A DNA stretch of 40,403 bases from Clostridium sp. Marseille-P2415 (GTDB taxonomy: Bacteria; Bacillota; Clostridia; Lachnospirales; Lachnospiraceae), in contig NZ_LT732526.1 of NCBI RefSeq assembly GCF_900155545.1, positions 2,556,434-2,596,836 of the forward strand, read 5' to 3'. The position numbers and the translations under genes were made by a program. Below, piece by piece: positions 16,906 through 25,395 of this stretch; position 1 is the first letter of the stretch, and each line of letters opens with the position of its first letter. Under the pieces are notes generated by a model. The model worked only from the letters and a program-made list of their open reading frames with translations. It searched no databases and had not been told where the DNA came from.

Positions 16906-18114
16906 TTATGGGCTAACGTATTTCGCCGGATTTACATAACTGCCATTTACCCTGATTCCAAAATGAAGGTGCGGCCCAGTCGAATATCCGGTAGAACCCA
17001 CTTTTGCAATTACCTGCCCCTGCGACACTTCCTGTCCGGCCGATACCAGAAGCTCCGAACAGTGCATATAAACGGTGTAAACACCTCCGCCATGATGAAT
17101 CATAATATAGTTGCCGGCAGAATAACTGTATGTAGATATCGTCACGGTACCGGAGGCTGCCGCCACGATGCCGCTCCCTGTGGAAGCGCTGATATCAATA
17201 CCCTGATGATTGGAGGAAGCCCCTTCCGTAGGAGACTCCCTGTCACCGAAGCTCGAGGTGATCCTGTTTCCGGATGGGCAGGGCCATATAAAATTAATAT
17301 TCCCGATAGACACCGTATTATACGTTTTTCCGGCCTGTTCAGCCGCTTTCCTGGCCTCTTCCTCTTTCCGGCGCATTTCGGCTTCCATGGCCTTTATCCG
17401 CTGTTCCTGAGCATCTATGTCCTTTTGAAGTTCGGATAAGCTACCCTGATTCGCTGCGATCTGCTTTTGATAATTGGCAAGCTCCGAGTTTTTCTCCCTT
17501 ACCAGGCGTTCCACATCCTGCTGCCTTTCTTCAGCAGCAGTCTGAAAGGCGGCCAGCTCTGCATGCTCTGCCGACAGCTTTTCTTCTCTTTCTCTTACCT
17601 CTTCCCTGGACCTTTCATAGCTCTCCAGCATTTTCCTATCATATGCAGCAATGCTGCTGATATATTCCGCCCGGTTAAAAAGCTGGGTGAGATCGGCTGA
17701 CTTAAACAACAAGTCAAGATAATTCGTCTCACCCTTTTCATACATATATTGAATTCTCAGCTTCATATTCCGGTACTGGCGGCTTTCCGCCTCCTTCGCC
17801 GCCTCCAGATCCGCATTTGCAGCTTCAAGCTCTGCTTCCTTCCCCGCGATCTGGGAATTAAGAGCAGTCAACTGCTTTTCCAGGGAACCCAAATTCGCAT
17901 CGAGTCCATTTATATATGCTGCTGCATCGTTCTTTAATCCTTCCAGCTCCTTTAAAGTCGTCTCGATCTCCTTCTTTTCCTCTTCCAGAGAAGAAGCTTT
18001 CTCCTTCGCCTCATCCATATCAGTTTTTGTACCATAGGAAGGAAATATGCATGATACGGCGAGCAGGAAACCAAGTCCTGCTGCAAACAGCTTTTTTCCA
18101 AATCTCATGGACAT
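16906..18114 (-). CDS. M23 murein hydrolase with coiled coil (PcsB/EnvC-like)
   Basis: The 402-residue exported protein has a signal peptide (about 1-28), a long coiled coil (about 32-262) and a C-terminal LytM/M23 endopeptidase domain (about 285-400). The zinc ligands are complete: His303 and Asp307 in HQGID, and His382 and His384 in GPHLHFG, so it should be an active peptidoglycan endopeptidase rather than a pure activator like E. coli EnvC. The coiled coil is the part that binds FtsX in related systems, and ftsX lies only 6 bases upstream. FtsEX is expected to control this enzyme at the division septum. It is co-transcribed with the downstream protease. Confidence 0.93.
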   Translation of the reverse strand: MSMRFGKKLFAAGLGFLLAVSCIFPSYGTKTDMDEAKEKASSLEEEKKEIETTLKELEGLKNDAAAYINGLDANLGSLEKQLTALNSQIAGKEAELEAANADLEAAKEAESRQYRNMKLRIQYMYEKGETNYLDLLFKSADLTQLFNRAEYISSIAAYDRKMLESYERSREEVREREEKLSAEHAELAAFQTAAEERQQDVERLVREKNSELANYQKQIAANQGSLSELQKDIDAQEQRIKAMEAEMRRKEEEARKAAEQAGKTYNTVSIGNINFIWPCPSGNRITSSFGDRESPTEGASSNHQGIDISASTGSGIVAAASGTVTISTYSYSAGNYIMIHHGGGVYTVYMHCSELLVSAGQEVSQGQVIAKVGSTGYSTGPHLHFGIRVNGSYVNPAKYVSP

Positions 18115-18120
18115 CTCCCC

Positions 18121-19029
18121 TTATACCTTCAGATGTTTCCGAATGGTAAAGAAACTCACAAAGAACCCGATCCCTACGCCAAGAGCCAGTGCTGTTAACG
18201 CCATATACGGGAAAATGGCTTCTACCGGAAGGAACTGAAACAGCCCCGATAAAATACTGAATTTCGTGACCACATACTCGACCGTAGAGCGGTAAAGAAA
18301 ATAAATGGCAATCAACGGAATTGAAGCTCCTACCAGACCAATGATGATTCCTTCCACAACAAAAGGCGCCCGGATCATATAATTGGTTGCACCGATCAGC
18401 TTCATGATCTGGTTTTCATTTTTCCGGAAAGCAGCAGCCACCGAAATGGTATTGCTGATCAGGAAAATAGCAACCGCCAGAAGCACACCGATAATCAACA
18501 TGGAAAGAACACCGATCACCTTGCTCAAGCTGTTCATTCCCTCTGCTGCTGTCTTGGAATAATTGACTTTTCTGACTCCCTCGATTCCCTTTAACCAGTT
18601 GACAATCTGATCCTGATCCACTAAGTCTTTTAAAAATACCGTATAAGAGGATGAATTGGCAAGGGGGTTATCTTCTTCAAATCCCTCAGCCAGATCCTGC
18701 ATATCGCCAAAGTATTCCTTCTTCGCTTCCGCCCACGCCTCCTCTGCTGACGTGAATTCCACTTCCTTCACTTCTTCTCTGGCTTTGATCTCATTGCCAA
18801 TTTCCCTGATTTTGTTATTGTCCAGCCCTTCGTTAAAAAATACTGTAATTCCTACGGTGCTTTCTGTATTTTTGACTACATACTGCACATTAATGACAAT
18901 GGAAAAAAACAGGCAGAACAGAAAAATGCAGGCGGAAACTGTCGCAATGGATGCCAGAGAAAACAAAATGTTCCTGCATATATTATTTACACCTTGCTTC
19001 AGGCAATACCAAAATGTACTAATCCTCAT
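18121..19029 (-). CDS. ftsX: Cell division protein FtsX
   Basis: FtsX is the membrane half of the FtsEX ABC-type complex, which uses ATP hydrolysis to switch on peptidoglycan hydrolases during division. The 302-residue product has a first helix (about 22-45), an extracellular domain (about 50-165) and three C-terminal helices, the standard layout. The family motif NTISVAAAFRKNENQIMKLIGATNYMIR lies at the cytoplasmic loop and is partly quoted here as KNENQIMKLIGAT. It overlaps ftsE by 11 bases and is followed after 6 bases by the M23 hydrolase that it should regulate. Confidence 0.96.
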   Translation of the reverse strand: MRISTFWYCLKQGVNNICRNILFSLASIATVSACIFLFCLFFSIVINVQYVVKNTESTVGITVFFNEGLDNNKIREIGNEIKAREEVKEVEFTSAEEAWAEAKKEYFGDMQDLAEGFEEDNPLANSSSYTVFLKDLVDQDQIVNWLKGIEGVRKVNYSKTAAEGMNSLSKVIGVLSMLIIGVLLAVAIFLISNTISVAAAFRKNENQIMKLIGATNYMIRAPFVVEGIIIGLVGASIPLIAIYFLYRSTVEYVVTKFSILSGLFQFLPVEAIFPYMALTALALGVGIGFFVSFFTIRKHLKV

Positions 19030-19705
19030 ATGTATAACCGCCCTTTTTCTCGTCGCTTACAATGGTTCCGCGATCCATCGCGATAACCCGTTTTTTCATC
19101 CTGTCTACAATTTCCTGGCTATGGGTAACTACGATTACCGTGGTCCCCAGCTTATTGATCTCATTTAAGAGTTTCATGATCTCCATGGAATTGTGCCCAT
19201 CCAGATTACCTGTGGGTTCATCCGCCAGAAGGATTTCCGGACGGTTAATCAGAGCCCTGGCTATGGCAACACGCTGCTGCTCTCCGCCGGACAACTGCTG
19301 AGGGAAAAACTTGTATTTTGAAGAAAGTCCCACCATCTTCAGCATGGCGGGAACCGATTCTTTTATGCTTCTTGTTGATGCTCCGATAACCCGCTGTGCA
19401 AAAGCCACATTTTCGTAAACATTCCGATCCTTTAAGAGCCGGAAATCCTGAAAAACCATACCGAGCTTCCTGCGGTATTTGGGTACAAATCTTCCCGGCA
19501 TCTTACTTAAATTCATGTCATTGACAACAATCTTACCGGAAGTAGGCTCCACTTCTTTTAATAACATCTTTAAAAGAGTGGACTTGCCTGAGCCGCTGCG
19601 GCCAATGATAAATACGAATTCACCGTCCTGAATGGTCATACTGACATTGCGCAGCGCTTTGTTTCCGGCCTCATATGTTTTACTTACATTCCAAAGTTCT
19701 ATCAT
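19019..19705 (-). CDS. ftsE: Cell division ATP-binding protein FtsE
   Basis: The 228-residue ABC ATPase shows Walker [10 protein letters not shown] (35-43), a Q-loop near VFQDFRLL, signature LSGGEQQR (138-145) and Walker B ILLADEPT (158-165). It drives FtsX and couples hydrolase activity to the division ring. It is first in the four-gene unit ftsE-ftsX-M23-S41. The ribosome site GAGG lies 7 bases before ATG. No strong promoter is evident directly upstream; a hairpin-rich repeat region fills the gap to the next gene. Confidence 0.97.
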   Translation of the reverse strand: MIELWNVSKTYEAGNKALRNVSMTIQDGEFVFIIGRSGSGKSTLLKMLLKEVEPTSGKIVVNDMNLSKMPGRFVPKYRRKLGMVFQDFRLLKDRNVYENVAFAQRVIGASTRSIKESVPAMLKMVGLSSKYKFFPQQLSGGEQQRVAIARALINRPEILLADEPTGNLDGHNSMEIMKLLNEINKLGTTVIVVTHSQEIVDRMKKRVIAMDRGTIVSDEKKGGYTYED

Positions 19706-19754
19706 CTTAGTCCTCTAACTCTTTGTGCTTTACGTACTTTTGCTTGGAGGGGTG

Positions 19755-19825
19755 CTGCGGGGAGGAAGGAGTTGCGTTTTTTTATACCGCCGGGAATCTT
19801 ATTGATGTTTTCCTCTGCCCCGCAG
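19755..19825. repeat. Long-range inverted repeat upstream of ftsE
   Basis: CTGCGGGG (19755-19762) and CCCCGCAG (19818-19825) are perfect inverse copies, with AGGAA/TTCCT continuing the pairing inward around a loop of about 40 bases. It lies between ftsE and the CdaR gene, next to a second large hairpin. Confidence 0.65.
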
Positions 19826-19876
19826 TGAAACCTCGATTACGCTTCGCTTCATCTCGGTTTACGGGCTTCGCCCTAT

Positions 19877-19941
19877 GAAAAGAGTCAGCAATACATTTGC
19901 TTTTGCGCAAGCGCAACGCAAATGCATTACTGCCTCTTTTC
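19877..19941. repeat. 65-base nested hairpin between CdaR gene and ftsE
   Basis: The 24-base arms 19877-19900 and 19918-19941 match as inverse copies at 21 of 24 positions. The loop holds a second perfect palindrome, TTGCGCAAGCGCAA (19903-19916). A small GGGC-TTC-GCCC hairpin lies just beside it (19863-19873). There is no T-run, so it is not a classic terminator. The compensated structure suggests a mobile palindromic repeat or a structured RNA. Confidence 0.75.
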
Positions 19942-19960
19942 ACACTGCTCATGGCTGGCG

Positions 19961-21049
19961 CTAATAGTCCTGGTTTTCCATATATTTCATATATTTTACT
20001 ACCATCAGCGCAATCTTAAAGGTGATGGCATCCTCAAATACACGCAGATCCAGGCCGGTACTCTTCTGAAGCTTATCCAAACGGTACACAAGTGTGTTCC
20101 TGTGAATGTAAAGCTGTCTGGAAGTTTCGGATACGTTTAGACTGTTTTCGAAGAATTTATTAATGGTGGTCAGAGTCTCCTCATCAAACTCATCCGGTGA
20201 CTTTCCATCAAAAATCTCTTTGATGAACATGCGGCATAAAGGCAGCGGAAGCTGATAGATCAGACGTCCGATTCCCAACTTGCTGTAAGCGACTACATTC
20301 TTATTGCTGTAGAAAATCTTACCTACATCCATAGCCATTTTAGCTTCCTTATAAGATCTGGAAACTTCCTTGATCTCGCTGACAATGGTACCAAATGCCA
20401 CATTGACCTGAGTCATGGCCTCGGTATTGAGCATGTCCAGAATCGTATTGGCAGTCTTCTCCAGCTCTTCGTAGGTCTCGCCTTCCTTTACCTCTTTCAC
20501 CAGGATGATATTCTTCTCATCCACGGCAGTAACAAAATCTTTGGTCTTGGCAGCAAATAAATTGCGGACCGTCTCCAGTGCATTCACATCCTTCTCATGC
20601 TGGGTTTCAATAATGAATACGACCCGCTTGATGTTTGTTTCAATGTGAAGCTTCTTTGCCCTGTTATAGATATCCACTAAAAGCAGGTTGTCCAGCAAGA
20701 GGTTTTTAATGAAATTATCCTTGTCAAATCTCTCTTTGTACGCAACTAACAGGCTCTGTATCTGGAAAGCGGCAAGTTTACCGACCATATAGACATCATC
20801 GCTTCCTCCCTTGGCAAGGAGGATGTATTCCAACTGGTGCTCATCGAAAACTTTAAAAAACTGATATCCCTGGATTACCTGGCTGTCGGCCGGAGAATCC
20901 ACGAACGCCAGGATTGAACTTTCATAATCTTCCGCATCAGGAAATGTGGTTGCCAAAACCTTTCCTTCTGTATCACAAATACACAGATCAATTCTTGTTA
21001 TCCCTTTTAATCCTTCAATGGTCGTTTGAAGTATTTGATTCGAAATCAT
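19961..21049 (-). CDS. CdaR/PucR-type transcriptional regulator
   Basis: This 362-residue cytoplasmic regulator has an N-terminal sensor-like region (about 1-130), a central GGDEF-like/CdaR domain (about 135-260) and a C-terminal PucR helix-turn-helix (about 300-355). The HTH segment NVSETSRQLYIHRNTLVYRL is diagnostic of the family; the quoted form here is LYIHRNTLVYRLDKLQ. Family members control sugar-diacid, purine or carbohydrate genes. The gene lies downstream of the sugar-ABC ATPase gene on the same strand, separated by a strong terminator, so it is probably expressed separately or by readthrough. The ribosome site AAGGAG lies 8 bases before ATG. Confidence 0.85.
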   Translation of the reverse strand: MISNQILQTTIEGLKGITRIDLCICDTEGKVLATTFPDAEDYESSILAFVDSPADSQVIQGYQFFKVFDEHQLEYILLAKGGSDDVYMVGKLAAFQIQSLLVAYKERFDKDNFIKNLLLDNLLLVDIYNRAKKLHIETNIKRVVFIIETQHEKDVNALETVRNLFAAKTKDFVTAVDEKNIILVKEVKEGETYEELEKTANTILDMLNTEAMTQVNVAFGTIVSEIKEVSRSYKEAKMAMDVGKIFYSNKNVVAYSKLGIGRLIYQLPLPLCRMFIKEIFDGKSPDEFDEETLTTINKFFENSLNVSETSRQLYIHRNTLVYRLDKLQKSTGLDLRVFEDAITFKIALMVVKYMKYMENQDY

Positions 21050-21099
21050 GGCATATTCTCCTTTTTCGTAAATTTACCTTATTCTATATTAATGCAAAA

Positions 21100-21137
21100 A
21101 TAAAAAAAAAGCAAGCGAGTATAGTACCCGCTTGCTT
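21100..21137 (-). terminator. Strong terminator after the UgpC-type gene
   Basis: Minus-strand AAGCAAGCG (21129-21137) pairs perfectly with CGCTTGCTT (21109-21117) around 11 bases, followed by a run of about 9 T. Confidence 0.92.
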
Positions 21138-21152
21138 AAAATTTCATAAAAT

Positions 21153-22265
21153 TTAGTTTAAAACAACGTTCTCTGTATCTTTATCGAATACATGAATCTT
21201 TGTTAAGTCAAGGGCGAGCTTGATGGTATCGCCAGGTCTTGCAGTCGTACGAGGATTTACTCTTGCTGTAAAGTTTACATCCTCTACATCGAAGTATAAA
21301 TAAACTTCAGCACCTAACAGCTCGTAAACTCTGATGGTAGCGTCGATTACGCTTGCCGGAGAGGTTTCAATGAAAGCCTCTTCATCATGTAAATCTTCCG
21401 GACGAATGCCTAAGACAACAGTCTTTCCAACATATCCGGCACCTTCCAGCTTCTTGGCCTTTGCTTCCGGAAGAGCGATTGTATTGCCGCCAAAGGTTAA
21501 AGTGACATCGCTTCCGCTCTTAGCAACGGCTGCTTCGATCAAGTTCATCTGAGGTGCACCGATAAATCCGGCAACGAACTTGTTGCCCGGCTTGTCGTAT
21601 AAGTTCTGAGGAGAGTCAACCTGCTGGATAACGCCATCCTTCATAACTACGATTCTGGTACCAAGGGTCATAGCCTCTGTCTGATCATGTGTTACGTAAA
21701 TGATGGTTGCCTGCAGTCTCTGGTGTAATTTGGAAATCTCAATACGCATCTGTCCTCTCAGCTTTGCATCAAGGTTGGATAACGGCTCATCCATTAAGAA
21801 CACCTTCGGATTACGTACGATAGCACGTCCCATAGCAACACGCTGTCTCTGTCCGCCGGATAAAGCCTTTGGCTTACGGTCTAACAGATGCTCAAGATCA
21901 AGGATCCTTGCAGCTTCATGAACCAGCTTGTCAATCTCATCCTTTGGGGTTTTTCTCAGCTTTAAGCCAAACGCCATATTATCATATACAGTCATATGCG
22001 GATACAGGGCGTAGTTCTGGAATACCATTGCGATATCTCTGTCCTTTGGCTCTACATCGTTCATTAATTTGCCGTCAATGTAAAGTTCACCGGAAGAAAT
22101 GTCTTCCAGGCCTGCAATCATACGAAGGGTTGTAGATTTACCGCATCCGGATGGTCCAACGAAAATAACAAACTCTTTGTCAGCGATGTCCAGATTGAAA
22201 TCCTTAACTGCTTCAAATCCGTTCGGATATCTCTTGACAATGTTTTTCAGTGATAAACTAGCCAT
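21153..22265 (-). CDS. ugpC: Sugar ABC transporter ATP-binding protein (UgpC/MsmK type)
   Basis: The 370-residue ATPase energises sugar importers of the CUT1 class and often serves several transporters as a shared ATPase. It has Walker A GPSGCGKST, signature LSGGQRQR, Walker B VFLMDEPLSNLDAK, the H-loop THDQTEA and a C-terminal TOBE/regulatory domain (about 240-370). The frame is open upstream, but the ATG at 22263-22265 lies 8 bases after AGGAGG and begins the conserved MASLSLKNI. No permease or binding-protein gene adjoins it, which fits a stand-alone shared ATPase. The neighbouring CdaR-type regulator may respond to carbohydrate state. Confidence 0.95.
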   Translation of the reverse strand: MASLSLKNIVKRYPNGFEAVKDFNLDIADKEFVIFVGPSGCGKSTTLRMIAGLEDISSGELYIDGKLMNDVEPKDRDIAMVFQNYALYPHMTVYDNMAFGLKLRKTPKDEIDKLVHEAARILDLEHLLDRKPKALSGGQRQRVAMGRAIVRNPKVFLMDEPLSNLDAKLRGQMRIEISKLHQRLQATIIYVTHDQTEAMTLGTRIVVMKDGVIQQVDSPQNLYDKPGNKFVAGFIGAPQMNLIEAAVAKSGSDVTLTFGGNTIALPEAKAKKLEGAGYVGKTVVLGIRPEDLHDEEAFIETSPASVIDATIRVYELLGAEVYLYFDVEDVNFTARVNPRTTARPGDTIKLALDLTKIHVFDKDTENVVLN

Positions 22266-22537
22266 CTTACTAATCCTCCTAAAAATAAAGTGTATATTCT
22301 CTGTTCTGAACCAACAGCCCCCACAGCTGCGGCTCCTTGTTTCTGAAATCATCATACCCGAATTGTTTTTTTTTTACCATATTGTTATTTACCAAAATCC
22401 ATTTCGGCCTTTTGGCTAATTTGTATAACCATCAAAAAAAATGACTGAAACGTCAAAATATCAAGAGAATGGCTCGGACATTTCTGTCTATATTCGATAG
22501 CCTATGACGGATACTCCTCTGTTTTGGTCATAAACCA
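22266..22537. other. Untranslated region upstream of ugpC
   Basis: AT-rich DNA with poly-T and poly-A tracts. It should contain the ugpC promoter, but I could not pick a -35/-10 pair with normal spacing. No gene is seen. Confidence 0.4.
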
Positions 22538-22580
22538 CAAGGCGGTGTCGAAATTGCTGACTCCGCCTTGTTGATTTTTA
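22538..22580. terminator. Hairpin between methyltransferase gene and ugpC region
   Basis: CAAGGCGG (22538-22545) and CCGCCTTG (22563-22570) are perfect inverse copies. The T-rich side (TTGATTTTTA) is on the plus strand; on the minus strand, where the methyltransferase ends, the T-run is weak. It is still the likely 3' boundary of that operon. Confidence 0.65.
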
Positions 22581-22587
22581 TGTCATT

Positions 22588-23172
22588 TTATTGTTTTCTC
22601 ACCAAAGCGTTCAGCCACCTGACGTCAGAATGACCGGAACGCATATCCTCTGTTTCCCAAAGCTTTACTATTTCAAAGCGGCCGTTATCCCTCAATAGCT
22701 CCGTGATGGAATCCGCCGTAAAATCGCTGAAATACCGTTCTCCACGAAATCCCTCAAAATCCCCAAGCTTATAAGACATATAAAGGATTCCTTTATCATT
22801 TAAGGCCCTTGCTATCTTTGTAAGAATGTCAGACAGTTCCTTTTTCGGAATATGAAGTAAGGATGCGCATGCCCAGATTCCATCAAAAACATTGTCAAAA
22901 TCCATTTCTTCAAATGTCATCTGAAGCACTTCCAGACCGGTATGGATTTCTGCCAGCTTGCACATCTCCTCCGATGCGTCAAGCAGCGTTACATCGTATC
23001 CCAGGTCATAGAAAGCCAGGCTGTCCCTGCCTGATCCGCAGCCCAAATCCAGGATGGTATCACCTTCTTCCAGGAGATCCAGAAATTCCTTCCTGATCTC
23101 TGACATATCCTGATTTACTGTTTCTTCAAATTCCTTTGCCGCATACTTATTATAATAGTCTATCGAGTCCAA
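22588..23172 (-). CDS. Class I SAM-dependent methyltransferase
   Basis: The 194-residue cytoplasmic protein has motif I LDLGCGSGRDS, an acidic residue after strand 2 (VTLLDASEEM), and the FDGIWACASLLHIPKKEL segment expected at motifs IV-V. The fold is typical of small-molecule or tellurite-resistance (TehB-like) methyltransferases; the substrate is unknown. It is last in an operon with the S1-domain protein (28 bases upstream) and an acyl-ACP thioesterase. Length and start agree with the family. Confidence 0.88.
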   Translation of the reverse strand: MDSIDYYNKYAAKEFEETVNQDMSEIRKEFLDLLEEGDTILDLGCGSGRDSLAFYDLGYDVTLLDASEEMCKLAEIHTGLEVLQMTFEEMDFDNVFDGIWACASLLHIPKKELSDILTKIARALNDKGILYMSYKLGDFEGFRGERYFSDFTADSITELLRDNGRFEIVKLWETEDMRSGHSDVRWLNALVRKQ

Positions 23173-23200
23173 AATAATCCTCCTGTTTTCCGCTTTCCCG

Positions 23201-24040
23201 CTATTTAATCTTTTCGATCTTGTTTTCCGATATCTTAATTTTACCTTCTTTCAGAAGATGTCCCACCGCCCGTTTAAATGCATTCTTGCTCATGGAAAAC
23301 TCCCGCTTGATCATCTCCGGATCTGCCTTGTCCGTAAACGGCAGACTGCCGTCAAATTGTGTTTCAATTATCTCAAGAACCCGGCTGGAATCGGCATCCA
23401 TCTGAATATAGGCCTTCTGTCTGGGGCTTAAATCCAGTTTCCCATCTTCCCTTACCTTGGTGACCCGCGCAGTAACCTCATCGCCTTCCCGGTAGTTTTC
23501 AAAAACTTCTTTTTTCGGAATCAGTCCGTAAAATTTATTATCTACCGCTACAAAGGCTCCCAGAGTATCATTGATTTCATAAATGATTCCGGTCACCTGA
23601 TCATCCTTCTTATATGGAGACTGGTTGCTCATATGGGAATAGACCCGCATCGTAGCCGCCAGGCGCTTGCTCTTATCAATGTACAGGGCAGCCAGTACCT
23701 TCTCCCCCGGCCGGACCTTATGGGTCTGTTCCTTAAAAGGAAGCAGTAAATCCTTCTCAAGCCCCATATCGAGAAATGCACCGATCTTTCCCACTTCTTT
23801 TACGTTAAGTACAGCGGTTTCACCCACCTGAAGCCTGGGGGCTGCAGTAGTGGCGATCAGCCGGTCTTCGGAATCCTTATAGATAAAAACGGCAACCTTA
23901 TCTCCAGGCTTTGCTCCTTCCGGTACCTGCTTTTTAGGAAGCAGCACGGATACTTCACTGCCTTCCTCCTCTCCCACATACACGCCGAACTCTTTGACCC
24001 TCTGCACGGTCAGGGTCTGCATCTTTCCTAATTCTATCAT
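23201..24040 (-). CDS. S1 RNA-binding protein, CvfB family
   Basis: The 279-residue protein contains several S1-type beta-barrels (about 3-60, 65-130 and 140-215) and a C-terminal winged-helix (about 220-279), the CvfB layout. CvfB in Staphylococcus binds RNA and affects virulence-factor expression. Segments such as ARVTKVREDGKLDLSPRQKA and GAFLDMGLEKDLLLP are typical. The start at ATG 24038-24040 lies behind GAGAGG, one base after the stop of the thioesterase gene, so translation is coupled. The earlier in-frame ATG would overlap that gene without a ribosome site. Confidence 0.88.
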   Translation of the reverse strand: MIELGKMQTLTVQRVKEFGVYVGEEEGSEVSVLLPKKQVPEGAKPGDKVAVFIYKDSEDRLIATTAAPRLQVGETAVLNVKEVGKIGAFLDMGLEKDLLLPFKEQTHKVRPGEKVLAALYIDKSKRLAATMRVYSHMSNQSPYKKDDQVTGIIYEINDTLGAFVAVDNKFYGLIPKKEVFENYREGDEVTARVTKVREDGKLDLSPRQKAYIQMDADSSRVLEIIETQFDGSLPFTDKADPEMIKREFSMSKNAFKRAVGHLLKEGKIKISENKIEKIK

Positions 24041-24041
24041 C

Positions 24042-24767
24042 TTATATCCTCTCTGTTGTTCCCCGCAGCCAGATGACTGCGTAAGCTGCCCCCTGTTCAT
24101 CACACAGGGAAACGGTGTACCCTTCCTCTGTCCGACTTACACAGGGATAAACTGCATCTCCAAAGACTGCCGCTTTCTTATATTCAACCCTCAGTTCCGT
24201 CACCTCCACTTCATCCGGAAGTACCTCCCTGGCAATCTCCACATACTTGGCATTGTTGACATGATGGTTGGTGTCTATATGATGCTTTCCAATCATAACC
24301 GGCTCTTTTGTATCATATACTGCAGACATCCCGATCTTACGCGGAGCATAATCCATTTCCAGCTGCTCTTCCCTGCCAAACCCATATCCCCGGATATCTT
24401 CCGGCCTGATTTTTACCGGACGCCCCTTTTCCGTATCAAACAGAAACCATACCGAATTGGCTCTTACCAGATATTCTCCTGCCTTATCGCATATCGTAAA
24501 ATTCCGGTATCCGTAAAAGCCCTTTAAATCATAGGGCCAGGTACTGATCTCAATTTCCTCGCCCAGCACCGGGTAGCGATCCACCACAATCTGCCAGGAG
24601 GAAAGCCACCAAGCCTTATGGCAGCCCGTCAAATAGGATATCCCCAGACCGTTATCCTCTGACTGAAACGTAGAGCAATCCTGCAGATAATTCATGATGC
24701 CTGTCAATGTCAGTCTTCCATATTCATCAGTCTCACTATAACGTACCCTGCTGCCAAATGTATACAT
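24042..24767 (-). CDS. Acyl-ACP thioesterase
   Basis: This 241-residue double hot-dog enzyme releases fatty acids from acyl carrier protein. It shows the FatA/FatB-like motif HHIDTNHHVNNAKYVE (about 162-177), where Asp165, Asn167 and His169 fit the catalytic set, and the WWLSSWQIVVDRYP strand. The ATG at 24765-24767 has GAGAGG at good distance. An earlier in-frame ATG at 24797 lies inside the promoter -10 and is excluded. First gene of a three-gene operon with the S1-domain protein and the methyltransferase. Confidence 0.88.
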   Translation of the reverse strand: MYTFGSRVRYSETDEYGRLTLTGIMNYLQDCSTFQSEDNGLGISYLTGCHKAWWLSSWQIVVDRYPVLGEEIEISTWPYDLKGFYGYRNFTICDKAGEYLVRANSVWFLFDTEKGRPVKIRPEDIRGYGFGREEQLEMDYAPRKIGMSAVYDTKEPVMIGKHHIDTNHHVNNAKYVEIAREVLPDEVEVTELRVEYKKAAVFGDAVYPCVSRTEEGYTVSLCDEQGAAYAVIWLRGTTERI

Positions 24768-24795
24768 TCCACACCTCTCATCAAAATTATATAAC

Positions 24796-24824
24796 ATTAT
24801 AAAGCATTTTCATGCTCTTGTCCA
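24796..24824 (-). promoter_or_regulatory. Promoter of the thioesterase operon
   Basis: Minus-strand TGGACA (24819-24824), a 17-base spacer and TATAAT (24796-24801). The match is nearly perfect and fixes the start codon downstream at 24767. Confidence 0.85.
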
Positions 24825-24912
24825 TACTAACCCGAAAGACCTGCCCCCGTCTTCCGGAGAAATTCTATCAAAAACCCGGCTTTTAACAGTAATTTAACAG
24901 TTCTTGATAATG

Positions 24913-24940
24913 CAAAAAACGGAACCTGAAAGGTTCCGTT
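24913..24940 (-). terminator. Terminator of first tRNA-Gln
   Basis: Minus-strand CGGAACCT-TTC-AGGTTCCG followed by six T, directly after the tRNA 3' end. Confidence 0.93.
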
Positions 24941-24946
24941 TTGATA

Positions 24947-25018
24947 CTGGGCTACAAGGATTCGAACCTTGAAATGACGGAGTCAGAGTCCGTTGCCTTA
25001 CCATTTGGCGATAGCCCA
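24947..25018 (-). tRNA. tRNA-Gln (anticodon CTG), copy 1
   Basis: A 72-base cloverleaf with acceptor TGGGCTA/TAGCCCA, anticodon loop CTCTGAC (anticodon CTG, reads CAG) and T-loop TTCGAAT with a CAAGG/CCTTG stem. CCA is not encoded. It has its own promoter and terminator. Confidence 0.95.
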
Positions 25019-25035
25019 TCAATACAACAAGAAAG

Positions 25036-25064
25036 ATTATACAAGATCTTTCTACATTAGTCAA
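25036..25064 (-). promoter_or_regulatory. Promoter of tRNA-Gln copy 1
   Basis: Minus-strand TTGACT (25059-25064), a 17-base spacer and TATAAT (25036-25041), 18 bases before the tRNA. Confidence 0.88.
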
Positions 25065-25191
25065 GCCTTTTTTAAGTCGATTTCTCTGCCCATAAAATAT
25101 ATTCCTCTTTATAGCCATCCGCACCATGACCTATGGACAAGCATTAGCTCTGATTTCACTTATCAAAGCATTAATTTGACATATAAATTAA

Positions 25192-25240
25192 CAAAAAACC
25201 AATAAACACAAGATTTTTCTTGTAATTACTGGTTTTTTTA
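25192..25240 (-). terminator. Terminator of tRNA-Gln copy 2
   Basis: Minus-strand outer stem AAAAACCA/TGGTTTTTT encloses an inner ACAAGA/TCTTGT hairpin; the second T-run ends transcription. Confidence 0.75.
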
Positions 25241-25243
25241 TCA

Positions 25244-25316
25244 CTGGGCTACAAGGATTCGAACCTTGAAAATGACGGAGTCAGAGTCCGTTGCCTTACC
25301 ATTTGGCGATAGCCCA
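25244..25316 (-). tRNA. tRNA-Gln (anticodon CTG), copy 2
   Basis: Identical to copy 1 except for one extra base in the variable loop, giving 73 bases. Same acceptor, anticodon loop CTCTGAC and T arm. It has its own promoter and terminator, so the pair is not one transcript. Confidence 0.95.
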
Positions 25317-25332
25317 TCAGTGCAACGAATGT

Positions 25333-25361
25333 ATTATACTATAGCTTTTTATTCCGGTCAA
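25333..25361 (-). promoter_or_regulatory. Promoter of tRNA-Gln copy 2
   Basis: Minus-strand TTGACC (25356-25361), a 17-base spacer and TATAAT (25333-25338), 17 bases before the tRNA. Confidence 0.88.
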
Positions 25362-25395
25362 GCATTTTCTACAATTTATTACAATTTATTTCCCA

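Noticed and set aside
16765-17439. 224-codon plus-strand frame opposite the M23 and S41 genes
   Set aside because: Antisense shadow of two conserved genes with intact active sites.
24894-25127. 77-codon minus-strand frame across the first tRNA-Gln
   Set aside because: It overlaps a tRNA with its own promoter and terminator.
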